Below are positions 16,546 through 25,258 of a stretch of DNA of 34,645 bases, piece by piece. The DNA lies in assembly GCA_030448225.1 (NCBI GenBank), contig JAUJNJ010000059.1:8240-42884 (forward strand), in the 5' to 3' direction. The DNA comes from Phycisphaerae bacterium (GTDB lineage Bacteria; Planctomycetota; Phycisphaerae; Tepidisphaerales; Tepidisphaeraceae). The notes below the pieces were generated by a model that saw only the letters and a list, made by a program, of their open reading frames with translations, was not told where the DNA came from and did not search any database. Every line of letters starts with the position of its first letter. The stretch's first letter is position 1. Made by a program: the position numbers and the translations under genes.

Positions 16546-18240
16546 TCACTGCGTTGCCAGGATGCACACGGTCGCCGGCTTGACCTTCGCGGCGATCTCC
16601 TCGGCCGAGAGGGAGGTGGTGCCGGGGTCGGCGGCCTCGACGGTCACCTTGTTCTTCAGGAGGAACTTGCGGACGTTGCCGGCGCTGATGCCTAGGCCGT
16701 AGCTGTCCTCCAGGGCGGTGGCGATGCTCTTCATGCTGACGATCGCCATGACGTTTCCGTGCTTGTCGAGGATCGGCCCGCCGGAGTTGCCGGGGTTGAC
16801 CTTCGCGTCGAGCACGACGTCCGGGCCGGACGCGCGGGCGGCGCCGCTGCTGACGATGCCGCGGGTGATCTTGATGTTCGCGCCGAGGCGGTCGATGAGC
16901 GGGAAGCCCATGACGGTGCACTCGGCCCCGTCGGCCGGCGCGGCGGCGGCGGCGAGGCGCACGACGGGGAACACCTTCTTCTCGTCGTTCTTCACGCGCA
17001 CCAGCGCCAGGTCCTGCGCGTCGTCGAGCACGACGACGTCGGCCGACCGCTGCGTGCCGTCGTTGAGCATGACCATGAACGTCTTGCCCTTGTCGACGAC
17101 GTGGCGGTTGGTCAGGATCAGCCCGTCGGCGTTGATGAGGAACCCGGTGCCGCTGGACATCACGCCGGCCATCGCGTCGGTGCGGTCGCTCTTGGCGTCC
17201 TCCTCGTGCAGGCCGACGATCACGAACTGCCGCCCGCCGGGCGCGACGCCGTACTTGCCGGCCAGCAGGGTGGCGGCGGCGAGGGCGGGCTTGACGGTCG
17301 CGTTGTTGCGGACCTGCCGCGGGGCGACGGAGATCGCGGCGCAGAGGTTGGTGACGATCTCCTTGCTGTCGCGCCCCTGGGCGGCCTTGTGGAGCATCTG
17401 GATCGCCCGCGCGTGCTGCCGCTTGTTGACCTGGAGCAGCGCGAGGTTCGACAGCGTCTCGGGCGAGTCGGGCTTGAGCTTCAGGGCCGCGTCGAAGAAC
17501 TTCTGGGCCTCGGGGGCCTTGTGCTGGAGCATGTTGAGGTAGCCCAGCAGGAACGTGGCGCGGAACGAGTTGGGGTACTCGGCGACGGCCTGCTCGAACT
17601 TCGTGATCGCCTGGAGCGTCTGATTGCCCTTCATCAGGTCCCAACCCTCGCGGTTGAGCGTGTTGGCCTTCTCCAGGATCGCCTTGCGCTCCTCGCCGGC
17701 CACCCACCGGCCCTTGATCTTCTCGGCCTCCCCCTTGGTCAGTTCCTGCCACTTGGCCATCTCGGCCTTGGCGGCGGCGAGTTCGGCGGCGGCGGGTTTG
17801 GTGTCGAGGAACTCCTGCCAGATCGCGACGGCGGCGATCGGCTTGGTCACCGCGTTGGCGCGGGCGGTGGCGGCGTCGAACGTCAGCGGCACCTTCTTGC
17901 GCACGCCGGTGGCGGTCGTGCCGGCGGTGGCGGGCGCCGTGGGGGTACCGGCGCCGGCGCGCGGCGGGGTGGCGCCGACGCGCGGGCGGGCGGCGGCCGG
18001 CGAGTCCGAGCGGACGCCCTTCTGCACCGACTTCACCGAGTCCTTCGGGATCGTCCGCGTCTCGCCCGCCTCGGTCTTCACCCAGTAATCGCTGCGCGCG
18101 CGAGATGGCGGTGCCGAAGACGACGGTGCCGTCGACGAGCGTGATCTTGTCGGCGCGCCCTCGCCGGCCAGCGCGAGCAGAGCGATCGCGGCCAAAACGC
18201 AGCAGGCACCGGGACGGCGGACGAGGACGGCGACGGACAT
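16546..18240 (-). CDS. Exported trypsin-like serine protease with TPR-like region
   Basis: Start ATG 18240 with AAGGGG eight bases upstream; signal peptide VLAAIALLALAGEG. Two indels between about 18100 and 18170 hide the first mature segment, ADKITLVDGTVVFGTAI, recovered from another frame; SDYWVKTEAGETRTIPKDSV continues it. A TPR-like stretch follows (AITKFEQAVAEYPNSFRATF, AQKFFDAALKLKPDSPETLS). The protease domain carries the triad His in LTNRHVVD, Asp in DAQDLALVRV and Ser in NPGNSGGPI, as in the DegP/HtrA-like S1 family, but no PDZ domain. The protein ends VKPATVCILATQ. It is probably periplasmic quality control or signalling; substrate unknown. Confidence 0.85.
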   Translation of the reverse strand: MSVAVLVRRPGACCVLAAIALLALAGEGAPTRSRSSTAPSSSAPPSRARSDYWVKTEAGETRTIPKDSVKSVQKGVRSDSPAAARPRVGATPPRAGAGTPTAPATAGTTATGVRKKVPLTFDAATARANAVTKPIAAVAIWQEFLDTKPAAAELAAAKAEMAKWQELTKGEAEKIKGRWVAGEERKAILEKANTLNREGWDLMKGNQTLQAITKFEQAVAEYPNSFRATFLLGYLNMLQHKAPEAQKFFDAALKLKPDSPETLSNLALLQVNKRQHARAIQMLHKAAQGRDSKEIVTNLCAAISVAPRQVRNNATVKPALAAATLLAGKYGVAPGGRQFVIVGLHEEDAKSDRTDAMAGVMSSGTGFLINADGLILTNRHVVDKGKTFMVMLNDGTQRSADVVVLDDAQDLALVRVKNDEKKVFPVVRLAAAAAPADGAECTVMGFPLIDRLGANIKITRGIVSSGAARASGPDVVLDAKVNPGNSGGPILDKHGNVMAIVSMKSIATALEDSYGLGISAGNVRKFLLKNKVTVEAADPGTTSLSAEEIAAKVKPATVCILATQ

Positions 18241-18373
18241 AGACGATCCCCTTTGGGTGACGTGGTCGGGCCGGCCGCCGGCGACGCGCACACATCCGTC
18301 GCGCCGGCCCGGCCGGGCCGGTAAAATCGTACGGTCCCGCCGCGATGGTCACAACAGAAAAGCGGGTGTTCCG

Positions 18374-18534
18374 GGAGGGTAGAGGGAGAGGGTAGAGGGT
18401 AGAGGGTAGAGGGTAGAAGGTGGAGGGTGGAGGAAGACGGGACGCGAAGATCGCGCGGCGGTGTTTTCCTCGACCCTCCCCTCTACCCTCTAACCTCCAC
18501 CCTCTAACCTACCCTCTAACCTCCACCCTCTAAC
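18374..18534. repeat. Inverted heptamer arrays (AGAGGGT)n / (ACCCTCT)n
   Basis: The left arm (18374-18435) repeats AGAGGGT with period 7. The right arm (18468-18534) repeats ACCCTCTA or ACCTCCACCCTC. The arms are complementary across a spacer of about 32 bases and could form a hairpin more than 50 bp long. The structure lies in the divergent space between the protease gene and rpsL, just upstream of the rpsL promoter. Confidence 0.85.
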
Positions 18535-18561
18535 TCGCTTCCTCCCCACGCCCCGCGCGAC

Positions 18562-18588
18562 TTGCCACCCGAACCCTTAGCTTATACT
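18562..18588 (+). promoter_or_regulatory. Probable rpsL promoter
   Basis: TTGCCA (18562-18567) and TATACT (18583-18588) match sigma-70-type -35 and -10 boxes, though the spacer of 15 is short. It lies about 90 bases upstream of the rpsL start in otherwise GC-rich DNA. Confidence 0.45.
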
Positions 18589-18676
18589 GCCCCGCTTTCG
18601 ATTCTGCTCATGAGGCGGCGGTCTGGGATCGAACTCTTTTGCTCCGCCCGAGTTGTAGACTTGCAAGGACACGGGA

Positions 18677-19044
18677 ATGCCGACGATCAACCAGCTCATC
18701 AAGAACCCGCGGCGCGCGTTGCCCCGGAACAACAAGGTCAAGGACCTTCAGGCCAGCCCGCAGAAGCGGGGCGTCTGCCTGCAGGTCAAGACGATGACCC
18801 CAAGAAGCCCAACTCGGCGTTGCGCAAGATCGCCCGCGTGCGCTGAGCAACGGCAAGGAAGTCACCGCCTACATCCCCGGCGAGGAGCACAACCTCCAGG
18901 AGCACAGCATCGTGCTCGTCCGCGGCGGCCGCGCGCGACCTGCCGGGCGTGCGGTACCACGTGGTCCGCGGCACGCTCGACGCCCTCGGCGTCGAGGGCC
19001 GCAAGCGCAGCCGGTCGAAGTACGGCGCGAAGAAGGGCAAGTAG
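18677..19044 (+). CDS. rpsL: Ribosomal protein uS12, three frameshifts
   Basis: Decoding-centre protein of the 30S subunit. It reads [20 protein letters not shown] and [14 protein letters not shown], then [64 protein letters not shown] and [11 protein letters not shown], ending at TAG 19042. All hallmark blocks are present in order. Three single-base indels break it: a missing C in the run before AAGAAGCCC (near 18796), a missing C in GTGCGCTGAGC (near 18842), and one extra base in the CGCGCGCG run near 18935. A cell cannot live without this protein, so error in the sequence is the best explanation. Confidence 0.95.
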
Positions 19045-19047
19045 GCC

Positions 19048-19136
19048 GAAGGATGAAGTCAGAAGGATGAAGGATGAAGAGGCGATTCGCCTCGCGTCCC
19101 GATTCATCCTTCCGCCTTCATCCTTCATCCTTTGAT
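19048..19136. repeat. Inverted AGGATGA / TCATCCT repeat hairpin between rpsL and rpsG
   Basis: The left arm repeats AGGATGA (GAAGGATGAAGGATGAAGAG and nearby copies) and the right arm repeats TTCATCCT. The loop holds its own hairpin, GAGGCG-ATT-CGCCTC (19079-19093). It fills the space between two genes that are normally co-transcribed, so it may sit inside the rpsL-rpsG message. Confidence 0.85.
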
Positions 19137-19222
19137 TGACCGGAGTATTCCCGCGTCCGGTCCGGAACCGTTCCGGCGGTGATCACGGGGAGAAACACCT
19201 AGCGGAAACGGAGCGTTTCGAG

Positions 19223-19695
19223 ATGGCGTTCAAGAAGTTCACGGCCAGCGAAGAGATGCTGAAGCCGGACCCCCGGTACAACAGCAAGCTCATCAGCAAG
19301 TTCATCAACTGCCTGATGTGGGACGGCAAGAAGACGGTCGCGCAGAAGATCTTCTACGACGCGATGGACACCGTCACCAAGAAGGTGAAGGACGTGCCGC
19401 CGGTCGAGCTGTTCGAGACCGCGATCAACAACATCAAGCCGTACGTTGAGGTCCGCTCCAAGCGGGTCGGCGGCGCCAACTACCAGGTGCCGATGCAGGT
19501 CAACAAGCGCCGCCAGCAGAGCCTGGCGTTCCGCTGGATCCTCAACGCCTGCCGCGAGCAGGGCGGCCGCCCGATGTCAGCGCCTCGCCGACGAGCTGGC
19601 GGCGGCCTACCGCAAGGAAGGCATCGCGATGAAGAAGCGCGAGGACACCCACCGCATGGCCGACGCGAACAAGGCGTTCGCACTTCGCCTGGTAA
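19223..19695 (+). CDS. rpsG: Ribosomal protein uS7, frameshifted
   Basis: Primary 16S-binding protein of the 30S head. It starts [20 protein letters not shown] at 19223. Blocks [60 protein letters not shown] and [18 protein letters not shown] are intact in one frame. A break near 19578 moves [20 protein letters not shown] and [12 protein letters not shown] to the next frame, and two missing bases near 19680 hide the ending HFAW before the TAA at 19693. About 157 residues, normal for the family. The usual downstream fusA and tuf genes are absent; a terminator follows at once. Confidence 0.95.
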
Positions 19696-19720
19696 GGCGG
19701 CCCCGGAGACGGAAAACATG

Positions 19721-19757
19721 CGACGGGGCGAGCCAGTCCGGCTCGCCCCGTTTCTTT
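19721..19757 (+). terminator. Intrinsic terminator after rpsG
   Basis: ACGGGGCGAGCC pairs perfectly with GGCTCGCCCCGT around a five-base loop and is followed by TTCTTT. It begins 25 bases after the rpsG stop and closes the rpsL-rpsG unit. Confidence 0.88.
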
Positions 19758-19812
19758 GGCGGGCGTGTGGTTGTTTCTAATAGGATCGCCATGAAGCTGA
19801 GGTTCCGCATCG

Positions 19813-20035
19813 AATGACCAATGACCAAGCCACAATGACCAACAAATGACCCATGCTCCAATGACCAAGGAGGGACGGCACCTTGTACTGCAGAGCGGCC
19901 GATGTCACCGGCGGTATCGCGCTGATGCCATCCGCGGCCCTACACGGCGATGCACCATTCACCCCAGCTGTCTTTGGGCATTGGGGTTTGGTCATTGGTC
20001 ATTGTTGTTGGTGATTCGGGCTTGGTCATTGGAGC
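19813..20035. repeat. Inverted AATGACC / GGTCATT repeat structure
   Basis: The left arm (19813-19868) carries five copies of AATGACC(A), and the right arm (19985-20033) carries three to four copies of GGTCATTG. The spacer of about 110 bases holds no gene. The same words occur at 8401-8542. Confidence 0.75.
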
Positions 20036-20060
20036 TCGGCGATCGCCCTCCCCGCCCCCA

Positions 20061-20097
20061 CAAACGAAGAACGCCACGACCCTCGGCCGTGGCGTCC
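20061..20097 (-). terminator. Intrinsic terminator reading leftward
   Basis: On the minus strand, ACGCCACG pairs with CGTGGCGT around a nine-base loop and is followed by TCTTCGTTTG. It lies about 30 bases after the likely stop of the tiny gene at 20129-20289 and supports transcription in that direction. Confidence 0.7.
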
Positions 20098-20128
20098 TCC
20101 GTTATTCAGTTGTCGGCCGAGTCCGCGG

Positions 20129-20289
20129 TTACCGCGACTTGCGGGCGTAGCGCGCGAGCGCGCAGGGTGCGCCGGCGGCGTCGAGTTGCGTGCTCATCTT
20201 GCCGAAACTCGCGCGCGCGAGCGGCTGACGAGGACCTGGCGGCGGCTGACGGACACGCGGGCCGCCACACGATTCTGCAGCTTCTGCAT
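20129..20289 (-). CDS. Tiny basic protein, probably one indel
   Basis: ATG 20289 is preceded by AAAGGAG seven bases upstream, one of the best ribosome-binding sites in the window. It reads MQKLQNRVAARVSVSRRQVL and VSRSRA; the uncorrected frame stops at 20194, while a one-base shift gives SFGKMSTQLDAAGAPCALAR and YARKSR to the TAA at 20129. The product would be about 53 residues, rich in Arg, Lys and Ser, without a membrane segment. A terminator follows in the same direction. I do not recognise it. The arrangement (ribosome-binding site, short frame, terminator) argues for a real transcript, coding or not. Confidence 0.5.
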
Positions 20290-20404
20290 CAAGAAACTCC
20301 TTTCGGGTACGAAGCCGTGCGGAAGAATACGCATCGGCCGCCACCGAACAGATTCCTTATGTTTTTCGCGACAGACCGATAAATGCGGGGTCGACCGCAG
20401 AGCG

Positions 20405-20709
20405 CGAAGGGCGCGGAGGACGGGCGGAGAGGAGTGTGATCTAGCCACCGATGGGGCACCGATGGACACCGATAAAAGCCTCAAACAAGCCGGCAGCAGA
20501 TTGAACCACGGAGTTACGGAGACACGGAGGAAGACCTTGAGAAGAACTGTTTCGCCGTGCCTCGTGGTTCAAATTGGTTTCATTCCGTACGACGCCTAGA
20601 CGTGAAGCAGGACTCACCCGCGTCCGCATTTATCGGTGCTCATCGGTGCCCCATCGGTGGCTAGAACTTTTTTCTTCCCATCTCCGCGCTCCTCCGCGTC
20701 TCCCTGGTC
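20405..20709. repeat. Nested three-layer inverted repeat
   Basis: The middle layer is two 36-base arms, 20441-20476 and 20629-20664, complementary at 34 positions; they are built from the word CACCGATGG. Inside lies an inner pair (TTGAACCACGGAG near 20500, CTCGTGGTTCAA near 20561) next to the word ACGGAGACACGGAGG. Outside lies a third pair of words, GGCGCGGAGGAC (20410) and CTCCGCGTCTCC (20692). No supported gene lies within. It precedes the 3' end of the PSC/WD40 gene. Confidence 0.85.
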
Positions 20710-20718
20710 AAACCGCCT

Positions 20719-23700
20719 TCACTTCCCCGCTGCCTGCTGCTGCGGCTTTCGGACGTGGATCATCACCGGCCGTCCGGTGGGGCCGCCGGCTTCGCGGGCC
20801 TTGGCGTAGCAGAGGCGGTCGGTTTCCTGCACCCACAGGCGCACTTCAGGAAGACCTGGCGGCGCTGGGTTTCCTTCTCGGGGATCAGCACGCCGTTGAG
20901 GCCGATGTCGGAGACGATGACGCCGTGGGGGAGGTTCTCGATGTCGAACGACACGAGGCCGTCGTGGCCGTTGTGCTCGAGGCGCAGCCAGACGGGCACC
21001 TCCTGCCCCGGCGCGCGATCGTGATCTGCGGCGACGGTCCGTCGAGCGTGTACGTCGCCGGCCCCGTCGGCTTCTGCGGCTGAAGGTCCACGAACACCGG
21101 CGGCTCGGCGGCGACCATCGGCGGGGCGGGCCACGCCACGGGCTTCGTGACCTCCTTGCCGTTCACCGTCGCCGTCGCGGTCACCGCCATGCTCGGCGGC
21201 GCGCTTGACGCAATAGGCTTATCCTTCGCGTCCTTCGCGTCCTTCGCGTCCTTCGCGTCCTTCGCGGTTTTCACCTCCGCGGCCGACTTCGCCCGATCTC
21301 CTTCGCGTCGACGGCGGCGAACAGCGTCGCCCGCGCTCGACGTGGCCGGCCTCGATGGTCACGGGGCTCGACACGGTGAACCCCGGCGGCAGGCCCTTCA
21401 GGTCGACGCGGATCGGGCCGTCGTAGCCGTCGGCGCGGTCGGCCTTCAGCGTGAACGCCCGGCCGCTGCCGGCGGGCACGTTGGCGTCGAGCCCTTCTAC
21501 GCGCACCTCGAAGTCGTGCACGGCCGGGCGGACGATCAGGCGATAGGCGAAGCGGTCGCCGGATAAGCCGCGGGCGTCGGTGACGCGGGCGAGGTAGGCG
21601 CCGTCCTCCGGCGCGACGAAGTTCACGCGCTGAGTCGGCGCGCCGAGCCGCCGGTCGGCGTCGTCGTCGTTCGCGTAGTGCAGCGTGAACGTCGGCAGCC
21701 CGTTCGGCGGCAATGACGTCCCCGGCGGGTGCGGCTCGACGACGTAGCACGTCTCGTCGAGCCGCGTGGCCGGTGGCGGTCGTGTCGAAGTAGCACCGCC
21801 GCTTGCCGTTGATCGCGTAGAAGTCGAACTCCGAGTCGGGCCCGCGCGGGTAGAGGAACAGCTTCGCCACCTCGCCCTGGAAGTAGACGTACTCGTTGAG
21901 CTCCATCTCCTCCCAGTGCCAGAGTCGTGCGCGCGCACGTTCGCGTCGATCGGGCGGAACGTGATCCACGAGTCGCGCACCGCCCGCAGCAGTACGCGCT
22001 CGACCGGCCTGCCGTCGGCGGCGTGCAGGATCTCGACCCGCGTGTCGATCGGCGAGCCGCGGCCGTCGGCGAGCGTCTCGATGATGAGGTTCTGCCCGGC
22101 CTTGGCCTCGAAGCGGAACAGGTCGGCGTCCTCGCCGCCGGCGCTGCTGGCCGCGATGCGCCCTCGCCCGCGCCGGGCACCGCCAGCGGCGTGGCGGCGG
22201 CGGGGCGGTCGTTCGGCTCGGCCTCGACCGTCGCCGGCAGCGGCGAGACGGGCACCTTCAGCGCGGCGCGCGGGCGGAACTTCGCCGCATCGAGCGGCAC
22301 GTCCGCCTCGCCGCCGGCGCCGGCCTTCACCCGCGCCGTCGCGCCCGCGGGCAGGTTGTAGCCGAGGAGGTTCACCGCCGTCTCCGCGCTCGGCGGCACC
22401 GCCAGCGGCGAGGTGCCGGTGACGACGCCGAAGCTACCGATCGACAGCCGATAAAAATGGTCGGCCGACGCGTTCGCCTGCAGTTCGCTCACCCGCACGC
22501 CGTAGCGGCCGTCGGCACCTGGCGTGAAGACGACGAGCGGGTCGAGGTCGCCGTCGGTGTCGTTCACGTGCGCGAGCACCCGGCCGGTCGCGTCGGTGAC
22601 GGTGAGCACGACGTCGGCCTTGGCGCCGAGACGTTTGGCCGCGCCGTCCAGCACGATCGCCTGGCCCGCCTTGGCGTCGAACGTGAACGCGTCCGTATCC
22701 CCCCGGCGGTCGAACGTGCCCCAGACGTTCGCCGGCAGCGCCGGCAAGTTCGCGGCCGACTCGTCCTTCGGCTCTGCGTCGGTCGTTTGCGGCAAATCGT
22801 CGACGTGAATCGCAACCTTCGCGCTCTCGCCGCCGGGGCCTTTCAGCGACACTTCGTACGCGCCGGGCGCGAGCGCCGCGTCGGCCGTCAGCATGACCGC
22901 CGCGCCCGCCGCCGACCGGCCGTCCGCCGCGAGTTCGGCCTTCAGCTTCGGATGGTGCGGGATGACCGCCGTTACGTCGTCGAGGTTCTTGCCGCTAAGC
23001 TTCACCCGCGTCGCCACGCCGCGCTGCACGCCGCGCGGCTCGGCGGCGGTCAACTCCGGCTTGGCCGGTGGCGGCGGGGGGCTGACGTTGCCGCTGGCGA
23101 GGTCGTAGAACTCGACCGACCCGTCGAGCCGGCCGACGATCGCGGCCTTGTCGCCCGGCGCGAACGCCAGCGCGGTCGGCCAGTCCGGTTGCGGCGGCAG
23201 CGCCCGCACGGGCGAGACGTCGGCGGCGTTCCAGAGCTTCACCGTCTTGTCGTCGGCCGACGAAATGATCGTCTTGCCGTCGGCGGAGAACGCGAGGCGG
23301 AGGATCGACCCCTCGTGGGCGAACTGCGACGTGGCGAGCTTGTTCGTCCCCTCCTTCGCCGTCGGGCTCACGGCCCACACGCGAATGCGGTTGTCGACGC
23401 CGCCCGCGATCACGCGCGAGCCGTCCGGCGTCCAGGCGACGGCGTGAAGCTCCTTCGTCGATTCCGACAGCGTGTCGAGCCGCGCGCCCGTGGCGACGTC
23501 CCACAGCTTCACGGTGCGGTCGGCGCTGGCGCTGGCGAGCGTCTTGCCGTCGGGGCGGAACGCGAGGTCGAAGACGCCGCCGTTGTGCCCCTCGAGCGTG
23601 CGAAGTTCGTTGCCCGTCTTGAGGTCCCACAGCTTGATCTTCTGATCGTAGCTGCCGGTGGCGAGCGTGGCGCCGTCGGGCGAGATCGCCAGCGTGTAGA

Positions 23701-24409
23701 CGGCGTCGGCGTGCCCGGCGATCGTGCGGACGGGGACGGCGCCCTTGGTCTTGAAGATCCGCACCTCGCCCGCCACGCTGGGCGACCCCGAGGCCGCCGC
23801 GAGGAGCGCGCCGTCGGCGGAGAAGACGAGGTCGTTCACGTTGCCGCGCAGCCCCTCGATCGTGCGGACGATCGAGCGCCGGTCCGCCGTCCGCAACTCG
23901 ATCCGGCCGTACCCCGCGACCGCGTAGCGGTTGCCCTTGGAAGCCGCCGCGATGGCGTTCGCCGGCTGGCGGGCCGGGCCCTTCGGCGCGATCTTCGGTA
24001 ACTCGACCGGCTTCGTCGTCGGCGACGACGCCCCGAGCGGGGTCGGCCCCGGCTTCGCGCCCGCGTCGATCCACGCCCGCACGAGCGCGATCTCCACGTC
24101 CGACAGCTTCGCCCCCTTCTTCGGCGGCGGCATGAACGGCTTCGTCCGGTGCTCGATCATCGCCACGAGCGGGCTATCCGCCGCCTTCCCCGCGAGGATG
24201 GCGGGCCCGCTCTCGCCCCCCTTCATGAGGAGGTCGAACCGCTCCATCACGAACTCCCCCTCGGCCTCCTTCGCGTCGTGGCACCCCATGCAGTGCTTGG
24301 CGAAGACGGCGTGCACCGCCGCGTAATCCGGCGGCGCGGCCGCGACGGCGGCGAGCGGGGCGGCGGCGATCAGCAGCAGGGCGGAGAGGATGTATCGCGC
24401 GAAGGGCAT
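20719..24409 (-). CDS. Planctomycete cytochrome c / WD40 / PPC-like exported protein, frameshifted 3' half
   Basis: About 1230 residues. Signal peptide at 1-24. A mono-haem c domain follows: CMGCH at 40-44 and a candidate axial Met at 93 (PFMPPPKKGAKLS), matching the planctomycete cytochrome C (PSC) type. Residues of about 150-440 form WD40 blades, for example AVYTLAISPDGATLATGSYD and VFDLAFRPDGKTLASASADR. Beta domains resembling pre-peptidase C-terminal (PPC) modules come next (DTDAFTFDAKAGQAIVLDGA). The frame is clean to about 22150, then breaks at least five times. Pieces such as VHDFEVRVEGLDANVPAGSG, SFDIENLPHGVIVSDIGLNG and VRLWVQETDRLCYAKAREAG carry the reading to the TGA at 20719. It is probably periplasmic. 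It shares a strand with the PSD1 and DUF1501 genes. Confidence 0.85.
21222..21266. repeat. Nine-base tandem repeat inside the PSC/WD40 gene
   Basis: Five exact copies of TCCTTCGCG. Read on the minus strand they encode KDAKDAKDAKDAKDK, an in-frame charged linker between two beta domains, because nine bases equal three codons. The word resembles the intergenic words GCGAAGG and CTCCGCGTC seen near 20405, 20692 and 11336. Confidence 0.85.
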
Positions 24410-24827
24410 GTTTATTTCAGCGGTAGAACAACTTCACTCCCTCGCCCGATACGCCGGAGACGGCGGGGGCGAGGGTGCATTTCCGTTCGACCTTCGGAGA
24501 CGGTTGCGGGCCCCTCGGTTCGACAGGGGCGTCCCGAACGGTCGACGCAGGACACGCGACGCTAAAGCGGCCTGCATCACCACGTGGCGTTCCCCGGGAC
24601 ACATGTCATCCTGATCGCAGCGAAGGATCTCACGTGGTTCTCGCAAGACCTGCGGGAGATCCTTCGCTGCGCTCAGGATGACAGGAACGGGCGCCGCTAC
24701 GCGGAGCTCTGCAACCCGCTCTAGTAAGTAACGCGGCCGTGCCCGGCCGATCAACGACTAACCCGCGCCAAGCGACTTCGACTCTGCCGGAACGCTCGCC
24801 GCGAGTTCCGACGGTGCAGCAGCTCAC
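24410..24827. other. Intergenic interval with a dispersed inverted repeat
   Basis: No supported gene. It contains an inverted repeat with 27-base arms at 24605-24631 and 24656-24682, which differ at one position and are separated by 24 bases. The arms carry CATCCTGA, GCAGCGAAGGATCTC and the mirror words. A half copy lies at 15866-15887. The frames here are Arg-rich shadows. Confidence 0.6.
24605..24682. repeat. Inverted repeat, 27-bp arms
   Basis: Left arm GTCATCCTGA..GCAGCGAAGG and its mirror with one mismatch in 27. It could fold into a near-perfect hairpin with a 24-base loop. No T-run follows, so it does not look like a standard terminator. Confidence 0.85.
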
Positions 24828-25179
24828 TCATCTTCCTGCGGTCCGCCGCAGCGACCAGCCGTCCGTGTTGCCCAGATCGGCGTCGGCCCAGTCAACACTG
24901 TACGCGATCCAGGTTGCCGCGACCGATGCGACGGCCGCACCCGTCCCAGCCTCTCCCACGTCGGTGTCTCCGTCGATCTCGAGAATGGCGATCTGGAAAT
25001 AGTCTGGGTCGACGCGGTGGCGCGCAAAACGAGCGGCCGGACCATGCACCCGCGCCGGCTGCAGAGTACTTGTGCGCTTTGATGCACCGGATGTAGCTCT
25101 TGCGAGCATCGCTCGGGCGATCAACGGCGACGCGTACTTCGATGACGCGTTTGCGCCCGCCAATCATCTTTTCGGCCAT
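24828..25179 (-). CDS. Hypothetical protein, one frameshift
   Basis: The start reading is MAEKMIGGRKRVIEVRVAVD, then RPSDARKSYIRCIKAHKYSA from ATG 25179. Near 25040 the frame changes, and the reading RHRVDPDYFQIAILEIDGDT, TGAAVASVAATWIAYSVDWA and DADLGNTDGWSLRRTAGR continues to the stop at 24828. About 116 residues, no signal peptide or membrane helix. Codon use is less GC-biased at third positions than in its neighbours, which may indicate transfer. I do not recognise it. It interrupts the PSD1-PSC/WD40 gene order. Confidence 0.5.
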
Positions 25180-25258
25180 GGCTGAGGCATGTCGCATGGG
25201 CACGTACCTCGGGCGGTTCCTAGCGGACGATAGGTCGATCGACGGCCTCGGCCCGCGA

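Noticed and set aside
18374..18534. CRISPR array
   Set aside because: The units are 7 bases, contiguous and without unique spacers, and the two halves are inverted relative to each other. No cas gene is present.
18677..19044. Programmed frameshifting in rpsL
   Set aside because: Three separate indels without slippery sites or downstream structures, and similar lesions in many unrelated genes, point to sequence error.
22457..24001. A 514-codon open frame antisense to the PSC/WD40 gene
   Set aside because: Same cause: composition-driven openness opposite a gene with recognisable haem and WD40 motifs.
24410..25258. An insertion sequence between the PSD1 and PSC/WD40 genes
   Set aside because: No transposase frame, no terminal inverted repeats at the borders and no target duplication were found; only a dispersed hairpin and a hypothetical gene.
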